The notes beneath the pieces were generated by a model, which saw nothing but the letters and a program-made list of their open reading frames with translations, ran no database searches and had not been told where the DNA came from. DNA of 18,782 nucleotides from Accumulibacter sp036625275 (lineage in GTDB: Bacteria > Pseudomonadota > Gammaproteobacteria > Burkholderiales > Rhodocyclaceae): positions 1-18,782 of the forward strand of contig NZ_JAZKUD010000081.1 of NCBI RefSeq assembly GCF_036625275.1, written 5' to 3'. Position 1 is the stretch's first letter; each line of letters starts with the position of its first letter. Positions 6,812 to 15,225 of the stretch are shown one piece after another. Both the position numbers and the translations under genes were made by a program.

Positions 6812-8638
6812 TTATTCCTCTGGGCTCTCTGGAGTTTTTTCGTTGGCTAATGCCGCATCGTCCTGAAACTGCATGGCGTGCAGGCGTGCATAGTGGCCGT
6901 TGGCGGCCAGCAACTCCGGGTGGGTGCCACGTTCGACGATGCGCCCTTGTTCCATGACCAGGATTTGGTCGGCCTTTTCGACGGTCGACAGGCGGTGCGC
7001 GATGACCAGTGTCGTCCGCCCGGCCATCACCCGATCGAGGGCGTCCTGGATGTGACGTTCCGATTCGGTATCGAGCGCCGAGGTGGCTTCGTCGAGAATC
7101 AGGATCGGTGCATCCTTGAGCAGTGCCCGGGCAATCGCCAGGCGCTGGCGCTGCCCACCCGACAGCATCACGCCGTTTTCACCGATCAGCGTGTCGTAGC
7201 CGTCCGGCAGGCGGTCAATGAACTCGCTCGCGAAGGCTGCCTCGGCGGCCTTTACGATCGCCGCCCGCGGCGCGGTCGAAAGGCCGCCGTAGGCGATGTT
7301 GCTGGCGATGGTGTCGTTGAACAGCACCACCTGTTGGGTCACCAGCGCAATGTGCCGGCGCAGGTTGCGCAAGGTGTAGTCCTCGACGTCGACACCGTCG
7401 ATCAGGATTTGACCGGAGTCGTGGCGATAGAAGCGGGGAATCAGGTTGGCCAGGGTCGTCTTGCCACTTCCCGAGCGTCCGACCAGCGCCACCATCTGCC
7501 CTGGCGTGACTGAAAGGCTGACTCCGTCAAGCACGCACTGCGTCGTCCCGGCATAGACGAAAGAAAGGTCCTTGATCTGCAGATGACCACTGACGCGATC
7601 CCTTTCGACGAGGCCATGATCCGGTTCCGGGGCTTCATCAAGTTGGGCGAAAATGCTCTCGGCACCCGCAAGACCCTTCTGAATCGTCGCGCTGACTTCG
7701 GATAACTGACGAATCGGCTTCGGCAACATGCCGGCTGCGGTGATGTAAGCGACCAGGTCGCCGGCTGAAGAATCGCCGCGCAGCAACAGGACCAGTATCA
7801 GCAGCACGGCCATCGTGCTGAAGGTGACAAACTGCAGCGCCGGCGTGTAGCCGGCAACCGTCTTGACCATGCGCAACTGCTTGGTGGTGTTGTCCGCGCT
7901 TGCCGCCCGGAAGCGTGCCGATTCATAGTCCTCGCCGCCGAAACTGCGCACCACCCGGTAGCCCTGGATGGTTTCCGACGCGATATGCGTCAGGTCGCCC
8001 ATGGCGGCCTGTATTTTCCTGCTCTGCTTGCGAAATTTGCGGCTGGCGCGGCTGACCATCAGGGCGATGACCGGCAGGATGGCGACCAGTACCAGGGTCA
8101 GTTTCCAGTTCATCCATAACAGATAAGCAAACAGGAAGATGACCGTCATTCCTTCGCGTATGACCACCTTGACGGCCTCGGTGGCCGCGCCGGTAACCAT
8201 CGTCACGTCGTAGGTGATGCGCGAGATCAGATGCCCGGAGTTGTGCTGGTCGAAATAGGCGTTCGGCAGGTGCAACAGGCCGTCGAAAAGGGCTCGCCGC
8301 AGATCGTCGATCAGTCCCAGAGAAACTCTTGCCAGGTAGTAGGAGCCGAGAAAAGAGCCGATTCCCTGCCAGGTGACGACAATCACCAGCAGCAGGGGCA
8401 TGCCGTAGATCAGGTCGATCTCGCCGAGCAGCGGGACGGTCAGTTGCGTCGCGCCGCTGGGTGCATTCAGTCCATCGACGAAATACTTCAGAATGGCAGC
8501 CATCATCGGTGACGATGAGGCGAACATCAGGTAACCCAGCAGGCTGATCAGAAACAGGCCGAGCAAAGGGCGCAGATAGCCTAGCAGCCGGAAATAGATA
8601 CGCAATGAGGAAACAGGCGGGGTATTCGCGGAGGGCAT
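6812..8638 (-). CDS. msbA: Lipid A export ATP-binding/permease protein MsbA
   Basis: MsbA is a homodimeric ABC exporter that flips lipid A-core across the inner membrane. The 608-aa product has an N-terminal six-helix ABC transmembrane domain (about 15-335) and a nucleotide-binding domain. It carries Walker A GRSGSGKTTL (Lys393), Q-loop VTQQVVLFNDTIASN, signature LSGGQRQRLAIARALL, Walker B ILILDEATSALD (Asp516, Glu517) and the H-loop His548 in LVIAHRLST. Length and the NBD insertion-free layout fit MsbA rather than drug exporters, and the nearby lpxL and waa genes support this. The start ATG is at 8636-8638, with only a weak ribosome site. Confidence 0.9.
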   Translation of the reverse strand: MPSANTPPVSSLRIYFRLLGYLRPLLGLFLISLLGYLMFASSSPMMAAILKYFVDGLNAPSGATQLTVPLLGEIDLIYGMPLLLVIVVTWQGIGSFLGSYYLARVSLGLIDDLRRALFDGLLHLPNAYFDQHNSGHLISRITYDVTMVTGAATEAVKVVIREGMTVIFLFAYLLWMNWKLTLVLVAILPVIALMVSRASRKFRKQSRKIQAAMGDLTHIASETIQGYRVVRSFGGEDYESARFRAASADNTTKQLRMVKTVAGYTPALQFVTFSTMAVLLILVLLLRGDSSAGDLVAYITAAGMLPKPIRQLSEVSATIQKGLAGAESIFAQLDEAPEPDHGLVERDRVSGHLQIKDLSFVYAGTTQCVLDGVSLSVTPGQMVALVGRSGSGKTTLANLIPRFYRHDSGQILIDGVDVEDYTLRNLRRHIALVTQQVVLFNDTIASNIAYGGLSTAPRAAIVKAAEAAFASEFIDRLPDGYDTLIGENGVMLSGGQRQRLAIARALLKDAPILILDEATSALDTESERHIQDALDRVMAGRTTLVIAHRLSTVEKADQILVMEQGRIVERGTHPELLAANGHYARLHAMQFQDDAALANEKTPESPEE

Positions 8639-8760
8639 TCTTGGGCCGTGCCGGAAATTCTGACGCCGGAGTGTAACACGTTGCCCGGATCAGCCTGGCA
8701 GGCTGCTGGCAATGGGGGTGGCGGGCGACTGCAGTGCTGACGGCATCATCGTCCCCCCAT

Positions 8761-8782
8761 CCGGAAGGGTCGGGCCTTCCGG
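8761..8782 (-). terminator. Hairpin after the 66-aa gene
   Basis: CCGGAAGG (8761-8768) and CCTTCCGG (8775-8782) form a perfect 8-bp stem with a 6-nt loop, 8 nt beyond the stop of the small gene. No clean T-run follows on the minus strand (it reads ATGGGGGG), so termination is only likely. Confidence 0.4.
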
Positions 8783-8790
8783 GGTTCTCT

Positions 8791-8991
8791 TCAATCGAGA
8801 GTGGCGGGCGCCCCCTCATAGATTGCGGCGACCTGTGCTGCGGACACGCCAGGTAACTCCGTCGAACTGCCGATCCGGGTCTTGAATTCGCCAACCACTC
8901 CAAAAGCGGCCAGCAGTGCCCGGCCCTCATCATCCTCCGGCCGGATCAGCAGTGCGCAACCATCGTCTTCGACCACCATCATCACTTTCAT
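8791..8991 (-). CDS. Small hypothetical protein, 66 aa
   Basis: I do not recognise this family. The product begins MKVMMVVEDDGCALLIRPED and ends in ...EGAPATLD; it is acidic, with no signal peptide, cysteine pairs or membrane segment. ATG 8989-8991 is chosen because a strong GGAGG lies just upstream at ideal spacing; the longer frame extending to 9591 runs through repeat and mrcA antisense sequence. It sits between mrcA and msbA on the same strand with about 280 nt on its upstream side. Perhaps a short regulatory or structural protein; a short hairpin follows the stop. Confidence 0.5.
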   Translation of the reverse strand: MKVMMVVEDDGCALLIRPEDDEGRALLAAFGVVGEFKTRIGSSTELPGVSAAQVAAIYEGAPATLD

Positions 8992-9271
8992 TGCGACCTC
9001 CATGTTCGCCCGACTCTCGCTCCGGACAGGCGGGCCTGATTCGCAGCGGCTGATCAGTTGACTGGGCGCCCGCTGCTCCCGCCAAGGCTGAAAGGTCAGC
9101 CAATGAAGGCTCGACCTCTTGAGAGAAGTGTCGCCGATCTGGCGCTGCGGGAGGAAGGAAGTAGTGCACAGTTGTTCCCCCGCGAGCGGAGAGGGGGAGA
9201 TTCGTGAGTCGCACACGCGATTTTCATCGGCATGATCGAAAGGGCTCCTCTCTTCCACTGACGGGAGCCGG
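8992..9271. other. Intergenic gap between mrcA and the 66-aa gene, with repeat remnant
   Basis: No gene is supported here. From about 9174 to 9226 it contains a degraded copy of the window's palindrome family: CCCCCGCGAGCGGAGAGGGGG, then GAGATTCGTGAGTCGC (9197-9212) and a GATTTTCA end (9219-9226). The same 16-mer recurs exactly at 11780-11795. The remainder shows nothing I can name. Confidence 0.5.
9243..9269 (-). terminator. Weak hairpin after mrcA
   Basis: GGCTCC (9243-9248) pairs with GGAGCC (9264-9269) just beyond the mrcA stop, and CTTTC follows on the minus strand. The stem is only 6 bp with a 15-nt loop and the T-run is poor, so this is a tentative terminator. Confidence 0.3.
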
Positions 9272-11569
9272 TCAGTCCTCCGGCTTGCTGCTTGGGTCGA
9301 CGGGGGGTGCAGGTTCCAGTTCGTCTGGCGCGTTCTCCTGATAGAACAGTTCCTCGGCCGGGCCCTTGCTGCCTCCTCCCGGTGAAGCCACCGAGACGAG
9401 TCCTTCGGGCGCCGGGAGGAAAGCCTCCGGAGCATCCTTGAGCGCCCTGGCCATATAGCTGATCCAGGCCGGCAGAGCGGCCGTTCCACCGGTCTCACCC
9501 GCACCCATGCTGCGCGGCTGATCGAAGCCAATCCACGAACAGCCGACGACCGTTTGCTGGTAGCCGCAGAACCAGGCATCGACGTGTTCATTGGTGGTGC
9601 CCGTCTTGCCTGCGAGATCCCGACGCTTCAGCGTCGCCGAAGCACGCGCGGCCGTTCCATAAATGGTGACGTCACGCAGCATGCTGTCCATCAGGTAAGC
9701 GTTGCGCGGGTCGATCGCGCGCAGGCTTTCCTCGCCGGCGGTGATCGGTTCGGCGCGCGCCAGCACCTGCCCCTTGTCATTCTGGATCTCGCGCACGACA
9801 TAGGGTCGAATGCGATAGCCGCCGTTGGCAAAAACGGCGTAGGCGGTGACCATTTCCCAGGGTGTCACCGAGCCTGCACCCAGGGCCATGGTCAGGTAGG
9901 GCGGATGTTTGTTGGCCGCGAAGCCGAATCGGGTCACGTAGTCCTGGACAAAGTGTACGCCGCTCGCCTGCAGAAGCCGGATCGAGACCATGTTCTTCGA
10001 CTTGGCCAGCGCGGTGCGCATGCGTATCGGGCCTTCGTACCTGCCGTCGTAGTTTTTGGGTTCCCAGGCCTGGCTGCCGGTCACGGCAGAGGGGAAACTG
10101 ATGGGTTCGTCATTGATTACGGACGCGGGGGTGAAACCCTTTTCCAGTGCTGCCGAATAAATGAAGGGCTTGAAGCTCGATCCGGGTTGTCGCCATGCCT
10201 GCGTGGCATGATTGAACTTGTTGCGGTTGAAGTCGAAACCGCCCACCAGCGCGCGGATCGCACCATCGTGAGGATCGGCGGCCAGGAAAGCGGCTTCCAC
10301 TTCCGGCATCTGCACGATACGCCAGTTGTTCTTCTCATCAGTTTGAACACGAATGATCGCACCACGACGCAAGCGTTTGTTGGGCGGTGCTTTCTCGTCA
10401 ATCATCCGGGCCGCAAACTTCAGGCCGTCGCCGCTGATGGTGACCACTTCGCCGCCACGGCGATAGGCACGAATCTTTCGGGTGTCGGCCTGCAGCACGA
10501 TGGCCGGGTGCAGGTCGTCCGGATCGTGGAAATCCAGCAGCAATTCATCCAGGGCTTCGTCTTGCTCCGACTTGATCCCGTCGATGTCGACGTAAGCCTC
10601 GGCACCGCGGTAGCCATGCCTGCGGTCGTAGTCCATCACCCCGCGGCGAACGCTGAGATAAGCCGCTTCCTGATCATCCTTGAGGATCGTTGTGTACACA
10701 CGCAGGCCGCGCGTATAGACGTCATCGGGGAAACGCTCGGCGGCAATCTGACGGGCCATTTCGGTGACAAACTCGGCGTGCATCGGCGTTTCACTGACGT
10801 CGCGTCGAATGACTAGGGCCTGATTGAGCGCAGCCTGGTACTGCTCGTCGGTGATGAAGCCGAGCTCGTTCATCCGGTGCAGGACATATTGCTGGCGGAT
10901 GCGGGCACGCTTTGGATTGACCACCGGGTTGTAAGCGGAGGGTGCTTTCGGTAGTCCGGCAAGCATGGCGACTTCGGCGACGGTCAGGTCGGCGAGCGGT
11001 TTGCCAAAATAGATATGCGCGGCAGCGGCGAAACCGTAGGCGCGCTGTCCGAGAAAGATCTGGTTGATGTACAGTTCGAAGATCTGGTCCTTGCCGAGAT
11101 TGCTTTCGATCTTGAACGCCAGCAGTGCTTCGTAGAGTTTGCGGGTGTAAGTTTTTTCCGATGAAAGGAAGAAGTTCTTGGCCACTTGCTGGGTGATCGT
11201 CGATGCGCCCTGGCGCTTGCCGCCACTCAGCAGGTTGGCGTGCAGCGCACGCAGGACGCCCAGCGTATCGACGCCGCCATGCTGATAAAAGCGCTCGTCC
11301 TCTGCCGCCAGGATGGCTTGTTTCATGATCGCCGGAACGTCCTGGATGCGGACGATGGCGCGGCGCTCCTCACCGAACTCGCCGAGCAGATAGTCATCCG
11401 CGGTGTATACCCGTAGCGGGATCTTCGGCCGATAGTCGGTCAGAATCTCCAGTGAGGGCAGGTTCGGGTAGGTCAGACTGAGGATGATGACCACCATCGC
11501 AATGGCGATCGCCGCAATTCCGAGAACGACCACGATCGGATAGATCAACCAGCGGAGGGCAGTAGACAA
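9272..11569 (-). CDS. mrcA: Penicillin-binding protein 1A (bifunctional transglycosylase/transpeptidase)
   Basis: This class A PBP polymerises lipid II and cross-links peptidoglycan in the periplasm. The 765-aa product has one N-terminal membrane anchor (about 9-33) and then a GT51 transglycosylase domain with catalytic Glu90 in AAEDERFYQHGG plus QGASTITQQVAKN and TRKLYEALLAFKIE. The PBP1A-type linker/OB region follows. The transpeptidase has the SxxK motif SSFK (Ser464, Lys467), SKN in AKSKNMVS and KTGT (Lys655). The C-terminus is Pro/Glu-rich. The start is TTG at 11567-11569, giving the expected short cytoplasmic tail; no ATG fits upstream of the anchor. In many beta- and gammaproteobacteria mrcA is divergent from pilM, but here the divergent neighbour is a restriction operon. 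Confidence 0.92.
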   Translation of the reverse strand: MSTALRWLIYPIVVVLGIAAIAIAMVVIILSLTYPNLPSLEILTDYRPKIPLRVYTADDYLLGEFGEERRAIVRIQDVPAIMKQAILAAEDERFYQHGGVDTLGVLRALHANLLSGGKRQGASTITQQVAKNFFLSSEKTYTRKLYEALLAFKIESNLGKDQIFELYINQIFLGQRAYGFAAAAHIYFGKPLADLTVAEVAMLAGLPKAPSAYNPVVNPKRARIRQQYVLHRMNELGFITDEQYQAALNQALVIRRDVSETPMHAEFVTEMARQIAAERFPDDVYTRGLRVYTTILKDDQEAAYLSVRRGVMDYDRRHGYRGAEAYVDIDGIKSEQDEALDELLLDFHDPDDLHPAIVLQADTRKIRAYRRGGEVVTISGDGLKFAARMIDEKAPPNKRLRRGAIIRVQTDEKNNWRIVQMPEVEAAFLAADPHDGAIRALVGGFDFNRNKFNHATQAWRQPGSSFKPFIYSAALEKGFTPASVINDEPISFPSAVTGSQAWEPKNYDGRYEGPIRMRTALAKSKNMVSIRLLQASGVHFVQDYVTRFGFAANKHPPYLTMALGAGSVTPWEMVTAYAVFANGGYRIRPYVVREIQNDKGQVLARAEPITAGEESLRAIDPRNAYLMDSMLRDVTIYGTAARASATLKRRDLAGKTGTTNEHVDAWFCGYQQTVVGCSWIGFDQPRSMGAGETGGTAALPAWISYMARALKDAPEAFLPAPEGLVSVASPGGGSKGPAEELFYQENAPDELEPAPPVDPSSKPED

Positions 11570-11602
11570 CAGGACGTCCGGGAGAAAAAGCAGGTGCCCG
11601 AC

Positions 11603-11608
11603 ATTATA
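11603..11608 (-). promoter_or_regulatory. Possible -10 box for mrcA
   Basis: TATAAT on the minus strand lies about 35 nt before the mrcA start codon. No convincing -35 is seen at 16-18 nt, so support is the -10 hexamer and position alone. Confidence 0.3.
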
Positions 11609-11692
11609 TGCTCTTCCCTCATGGCAGGCGCAGCGTCGTCACGGTGGATCGCCATATCGCGAGCAGTCTTCATTCCGTTATTTCCCGGCTAA

Positions 11693-11738
11693 CGGTCATG
11701 ACTTTTCCAGGCACCCCCGATCATGAAAGTCATGACCG
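11693..11738. repeat. 13-bp perfect inverted repeat
   Basis: CGGTCATGACTTT (11693-11705) is perfectly inverted as AAAGTCATGACCG (11726-11738), with a 20-nt loop. The right arm overlaps the left end of the palindromic element at 11724. It could be an operator, a cruciform or an element boundary. Confidence 0.55.
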
Positions 11739-11809
11739 CTTCCCTCTCCCCCGACCCCTCCCCCGCGAGGGGGGGAGGGGAGATTCGTGAGTCGCTGACG
11801 CGACTTTCA
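11724..11809. repeat. Short palindromic dispersed repeat (MITE/REP-like)
   Basis: The stretch is bounded by inverted TGAAAGTC (11724-11731) and GACTTTCA (11802-11809). It contains CCCTCTCCCCCGACCCCTCC, a GCGAGG turn and GGGGAGGGG, then GAGATTCGTGAGTCGC and a complementary GCGAC. It belongs to the same family as the copies near 1475, 9174 and 18631, and its TGAAAGT ends resemble the ends of the 1217-1544 element. Confidence 0.6.
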
Positions 11810-11969
11810 CATTAAACACCCCAAGGAGCCGCTCAGCTTCCACTTTTGCCTCTGACTGCCGTTGCATCAGGCGCCCGACGAGAGGGGCAAGATTGCGCAG
11901 GTCGTCCATGGCGGGTTCAGCAAGTGGCACATCGGCGTGACACCCCAGAAACCGGCGGGCAAATGACAT
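11810..11969 (-). pseudogene. Possible gene remnant truncated by repeat
   Basis: The minus-strand frame here reads MSFARRFLGC, then MDDLRNLAPLVGRLMQRQSE and an acidic-basic helix ending ...LLGVFNV before it runs into translated repeat sequence. The helical, charged C-terminus looks like real protein more than noise, but the frame upstream is unconvincing and I do not recognise the family. It may be the 3' end of a gene lost when the island or repeat arrived, or a chance frame. Confidence 0.25.
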
Positions 11970-12057
11970 GGTTGCCGCCGATCCGCAACAACCCGTGCTT
12001 GCGGAATAGCGCGCAGAAAAATCGTGCTCTCCGAGCAAAGAATCGAAGCCAACTCTG

Positions 12058-12085
12058 TTGGGGAGAAACATCGAAGAGGGATAAT
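12058..12085 (+). promoter_or_regulatory. Weak promoter candidate for the restriction operon
   Basis: TTGGGG (12058-12063) and GATAAT (12080-12085), spaced 16 nt, precede the res start by about 90 nt. The -35 is poor; this is the best match I see in the gap. Confidence 0.25.
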
Positions 12086-12174
12086 GGATGGATGGCTGTC
12101 GCCGGGCATTTGGCGGACAATGCCCAGCTGTCGCAAAAAACAACAACATACGCGCTCACCTGTAGGCCCTCGCC

Positions 12175-15100
12175 ATGTCGAACCCTTTCTTCAATCACCC
12201 GATTCTGAACTCACCGTATGCGCGGCCTTCGCGGCACTGGGAGTTGGACGCTTCTGGCCAGCCGACACAGCAGATTCTGGAATCGCGTCGCCGCGCCGAG
12301 TTCATCACCCCGATACCCAAACCAAAGAAGCAGAAAACGACGCCCAAACAGGAAAGCTTCCTCTTCGACGAGGGTGAGGGCTTATCCACCAAGGCGCAGC
12401 AGTACGACCCGACCTCGATCATCAACGAGGTGCGGAATCACGTCGACACGTGGCGTGCGCTCCCGAATCCGAGCCAATGGCAAGTCACCCCCGAAACGGC
12501 GCGACTGCTCCAGCATTGGCGTCATCACGGATTCAGCGGCGTCCGGCCTTTCTTCTGTCAGGTCGAGGCTGTCGAAACCGCGATCTGGTTGACCGAGGTT
12601 GCCCCCGGCACCAGGCACGCCAGGCAACATAAGCGCCTTCTCGACCATCTGACGGCGGCCAACAAGGACGCCAGCCCCGAGTTGATGCGCTTGGCGCTCA
12701 AACTGGCCACGGGGGCGGGCAAGACGACGGTCATGGCCATGTTGATCGCCTGGCAGACCATCAACGCGGTGCGTCGCCCTTCAGCCAAGCAATTCACACG
12801 CGGATTCCTGATCTGCGCGCCGGGCCTCACCATCAAGGACCGGCTGCGCGTTCTTCAGCCGAACGACCCCGACAGCTACTACAAGGAACGCGAACTGGTG
12901 CCGAGCGACCTGCTCGACGACATGGGCCGCGCCAAGATCGTCATCACCAACTACCACGCCTTCAAACTGCGCGAACGCATCGACATTTCCAAGGGCGGCC
13001 GGCAACTGCTCAAGGGCCGCACCGGCGACGAGATTGCCACCACCGAAACCGAAGGCCAGATGCTTCAACGTGTCATGCCCGACCTGATGGGCATCAAAAA
13101 CATCCTGGCCATCAACGACGAAGCGCACCACTGCTACCGCGAAAAACCTGCCGATGACTTGGAGTTTGTTGACGGCAGCGGAAATCCGCTGACGGGGCAG
13201 GATTTGAGGGACGCCAAGGCGCAGGCGAAAAAGGACAACGAAGCCGCACGCCTCTGGATTTCCGGCCTCGAGGCCGTCAACCGCAAGCTTGGCCTGTCCC
13301 GAGTGATCGACCTCTCGGCTACGCCGTTTTTCCTGCGCGGCTCGGGCTACGCCGAAGGCACGCTGTTCCCCTGGACGATGAGCGACTTTTCGCTGATGGA
13401 TGCCATCGAGTGCGGCATCGTCAAGTTGCCGCGCGTGCCGGTGGCGGAAAACATCCCCGGCGACGAATTGCCGGTATTCCGCAACCTGTGGGAGAACATC
13501 CGCAAGGACATGCCCAAGAAAGGGCGCGGCTCGAATCAGGAACTCGACCCGCTCAAACTGCCGACCCGGCTGCAGACCGCCCTTCAAGCACTCTACGGTC
13601 ACTACGAAAAGACCTTCAAGCTGTGGCAGGACGCCGGTATCAGGGTGCCGCCGTGCTTCATCGTGGTCTGCCAGAACACCGCCATCTCGAAGCTCGTTTA
13701 CGACTTCATTTCCGGTTTCCAGCGCAAGAACGACGATGGCACCTCGACACTGGAAAACGGCCGCCTGCCGTTGTTCCGCAACTTCGACGAAACCACAGGC
13801 AACCCGCTGCCGCGCCCCAACACCCTGCTGATCGACAGCGAACAGCTTGAAGCCGGTGACGCGCTGGACGACAAGTTCCACGACATGGCCGCCGACGAGA
13901 TCGAGCGCTTCCGCCGCGAGATCGTCGAGCGTACCGGCGATGCCCGCGCCGGCGACCACCTCACCGATCAGGAACTGCTGCGCGAAGTCATGAACACCGT
14001 CGGCAAGGCCGGGCAGCTCGGCGGCTCGATCCGCTGCGTGGTGTCGGTGTCGATGCTCACCGAAGGCTGGGACGCCAACACGGTGACCCACGTGCTCGGC
14101 ATTCGCGCCTTCGGCACGCAACTGCTGTGCGAACAGGTGATCGGTCGCGCGTTGCGCCGCCAATCCTACGAACTCAACGAGGAAGGCCAGTTCAACGTCG
14201 AATACGCCGACGTCTTCGGCATCCCCTTCGACTTCACCGCCAAGCCCGTCATCGCCAAGCCGCAGCCGCCACGTGAAACGGTGCAGGTCAAGGCCATTCG
14301 CCCCGACCGCGACGCCCTCGAAATCACCTTCCCGCGTGTCGAAGGCTATCGCGCCGAGTTGCCGGAAGAGCGCTTGCAGGCCAACTTCAACGAGGATTCG
14401 ACGCTGACCCTGACGCCCGATTTGGTTGGTCCTTGCGAAACACGCAACGAAGGTATCATCGGCGAGGGGGTCACTTTGACCGTCAAGCACCTGGGCGACA
14501 TCCGTGTGTCCACCGTACTTTACGAGTTGACCAAGCTGCACCTGTTCGGTCAACTCAAGCGCATCACCAAGGAATGGCTCGACCAGCATCTGGAATGCAA
14601 GGGCGGTGCCTATCCCGCGCAACTCCTGTATCTGCAACTGGCCGACTTGGCCTGCGAGAAAATCACCGCCGCCATCACCCGGCAGTTTCTTGGCGAGCGA
14701 CCCATCAAGGCCCTGCTCGACCCCTACAACCCCAGCGGCTCGACGCGGCATGTGCGCTTCAACACCTCCAAGCTCGACCGCTGGGAGACCAGTTCCAGGC
14801 ACTGCCATATCAACTGGGTGGTGCTCGACAGCGACTGGGAGGCTGAATTCTGCCACGTCGCCGAAGCGCAGCCCAAGGTGCGCGCCTACGTCAAGAACCA
14901 CGGCCTCGGCTTCGAGGTGCCCTACCGCTACGGCTCGGAAACGCGCAAGTACCTGCCCGACTTCATCGTGCTGGTCGACGACGGCAAGGAGCCGGACGAC
15001 CTGTTGCGCCTCGTCGTCGAGATCAAGGGCTACCGGCGAGAAGACGCCAAGGAAAAGAAATCGACCATGGACACCTATTGGGTGCCTGGCGTCAATCACC

Positions 15101-15225
15101 TCGGCACCTACGGACGCTGGGCCTTCGCCGAGTTCACCGACGTGTTCCAGATGCAGGAGGACTTTGCAATCAAGGTGGAAAACGAGTTTGCCAAGATGCT
15201 GGCGCAGGCAGGAGCCGTCGCATGA
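12175..15225 (+). CDS. Type III-like restriction endonuclease, DEAH helicase with PD-ExK nuclease
   Basis: The 1016-aa protein is a Res-type subunit: an SF2 helicase/translocase with a C-terminal nuclease, expected to cut unmodified foreign DNA in the cytoplasm together with the Mod protein downstream. Walker A is ATGAGKTT (Lys183), motif II is NDEAHHCY (Asp315-Glu-Ala-His318) and motif VI is QVIGRALRR (654-662). The nuclease triad reads PDF...VEIKG, with Asp929, Glu949 and Lys951. It is of the large type often annotated as BPTD_3080-family restriction endonuclease (from memory). ATG 12175 is the first good start, although its ribosome site is weak. Its stop overlaps the fic start by four bases, so the two are translationally coupled. 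All key residues are present, so it looks intact. Confidence 0.88.
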   Translation: MSNPFFNHPILNSPYARPSRHWELDASGQPTQQILESRRRAEFITPIPKPKKQKTTPKQESFLFDEGEGLSTKAQQYDPTSIINEVRNHVDTWRALPNPSQWQVTPETARLLQHWRHHGFSGVRPFFCQVEAVETAIWLTEVAPGTRHARQHKRLLDHLTAANKDASPELMRLALKLATGAGKTTVMAMLIAWQTINAVRRPSAKQFTRGFLICAPGLTIKDRLRVLQPNDPDSYYKERELVPSDLLDDMGRAKIVITNYHAFKLRERIDISKGGRQLLKGRTGDEIATTETEGQMLQRVMPDLMGIKNILAINDEAHHCYREKPADDLEFVDGSGNPLTGQDLRDAKAQAKKDNEAARLWISGLEAVNRKLGLSRVIDLSATPFFLRGSGYAEGTLFPWTMSDFSLMDAIECGIVKLPRVPVAENIPGDELPVFRNLWENIRKDMPKKGRGSNQELDPLKLPTRLQTALQALYGHYEKTFKLWQDAGIRVPPCFIVVCQNTAISKLVYDFISGFQRKNDDGTSTLENGRLPLFRNFDETTGNPLPRPNTLLIDSEQLEAGDALDDKFHDMAADEIERFRREIVERTGDARAGDHLTDQELLREVMNTVGKAGQLGGSIRCVVSVSMLTEGWDANTVTHVLGIRAFGTQLLCEQVIGRALRRQSYELNEEGQFNVEYADVFGIPFDFTAKPVIAKPQPPRETVQVKAIRPDRDALEITFPRVEGYRAELPEERLQANFNEDSTLTLTPDLVGPCETRNEGIIGEGVTLTVKHLGDIRVSTVLYELTKLHLFGQLKRITKEWLDQHLECKGGAYPAQLLYLQLADLACEKITAAITRQFLGERPIKALLDPYNPSGSTRHVRFNTSKLDRWETSSRHCHINWVVLDSDWEAEFCHVAEAQPKVRAYVKNHGLGFEVPYRYGSETRKYLPDFIVLVDDGKEPDDLLRLVVEIKGYRREDAKEKKSTMDTYWVPGVNHLGTYGRWAFAEFTDVFQMQEDFAIKVENEFAKMLAQAGAVA

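Larger units (their letters stand above)
11570..12174. other. Gene-poor gap between mrcA and res
   Basis: About 600 nt without a supported intact gene. It holds the putative mrcA -10, a 13-bp inverted repeat (11693-11738), a copy of the dispersed palindrome element (11724-11809), a possible minus-strand gene remnant (11810-11969) and a weak promoter candidate for the restriction operon (12058-12085). The layout looks like the scarred edge of an inserted island. Confidence 0.5.

Noticed and set aside
8984..8993. CACTTTCATT resembling the end of the 1217-1544 element
   Set aside because: It is explained by the start codon region of the 66-aa gene and has no partner end nearby.
8992..9591. N-terminal extension of the 66-aa gene to 266 aa
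   Set aside because: The extension runs through repeat sequence and antisense mrcA; a strong ribosome site supports the start at 8991.
12781..15099. 772-aa minus-strand frame opposite res
   Set aside because: A long antisense frame is common in high-GC genes; the plus strand carries all helicase and nuclease motifs.
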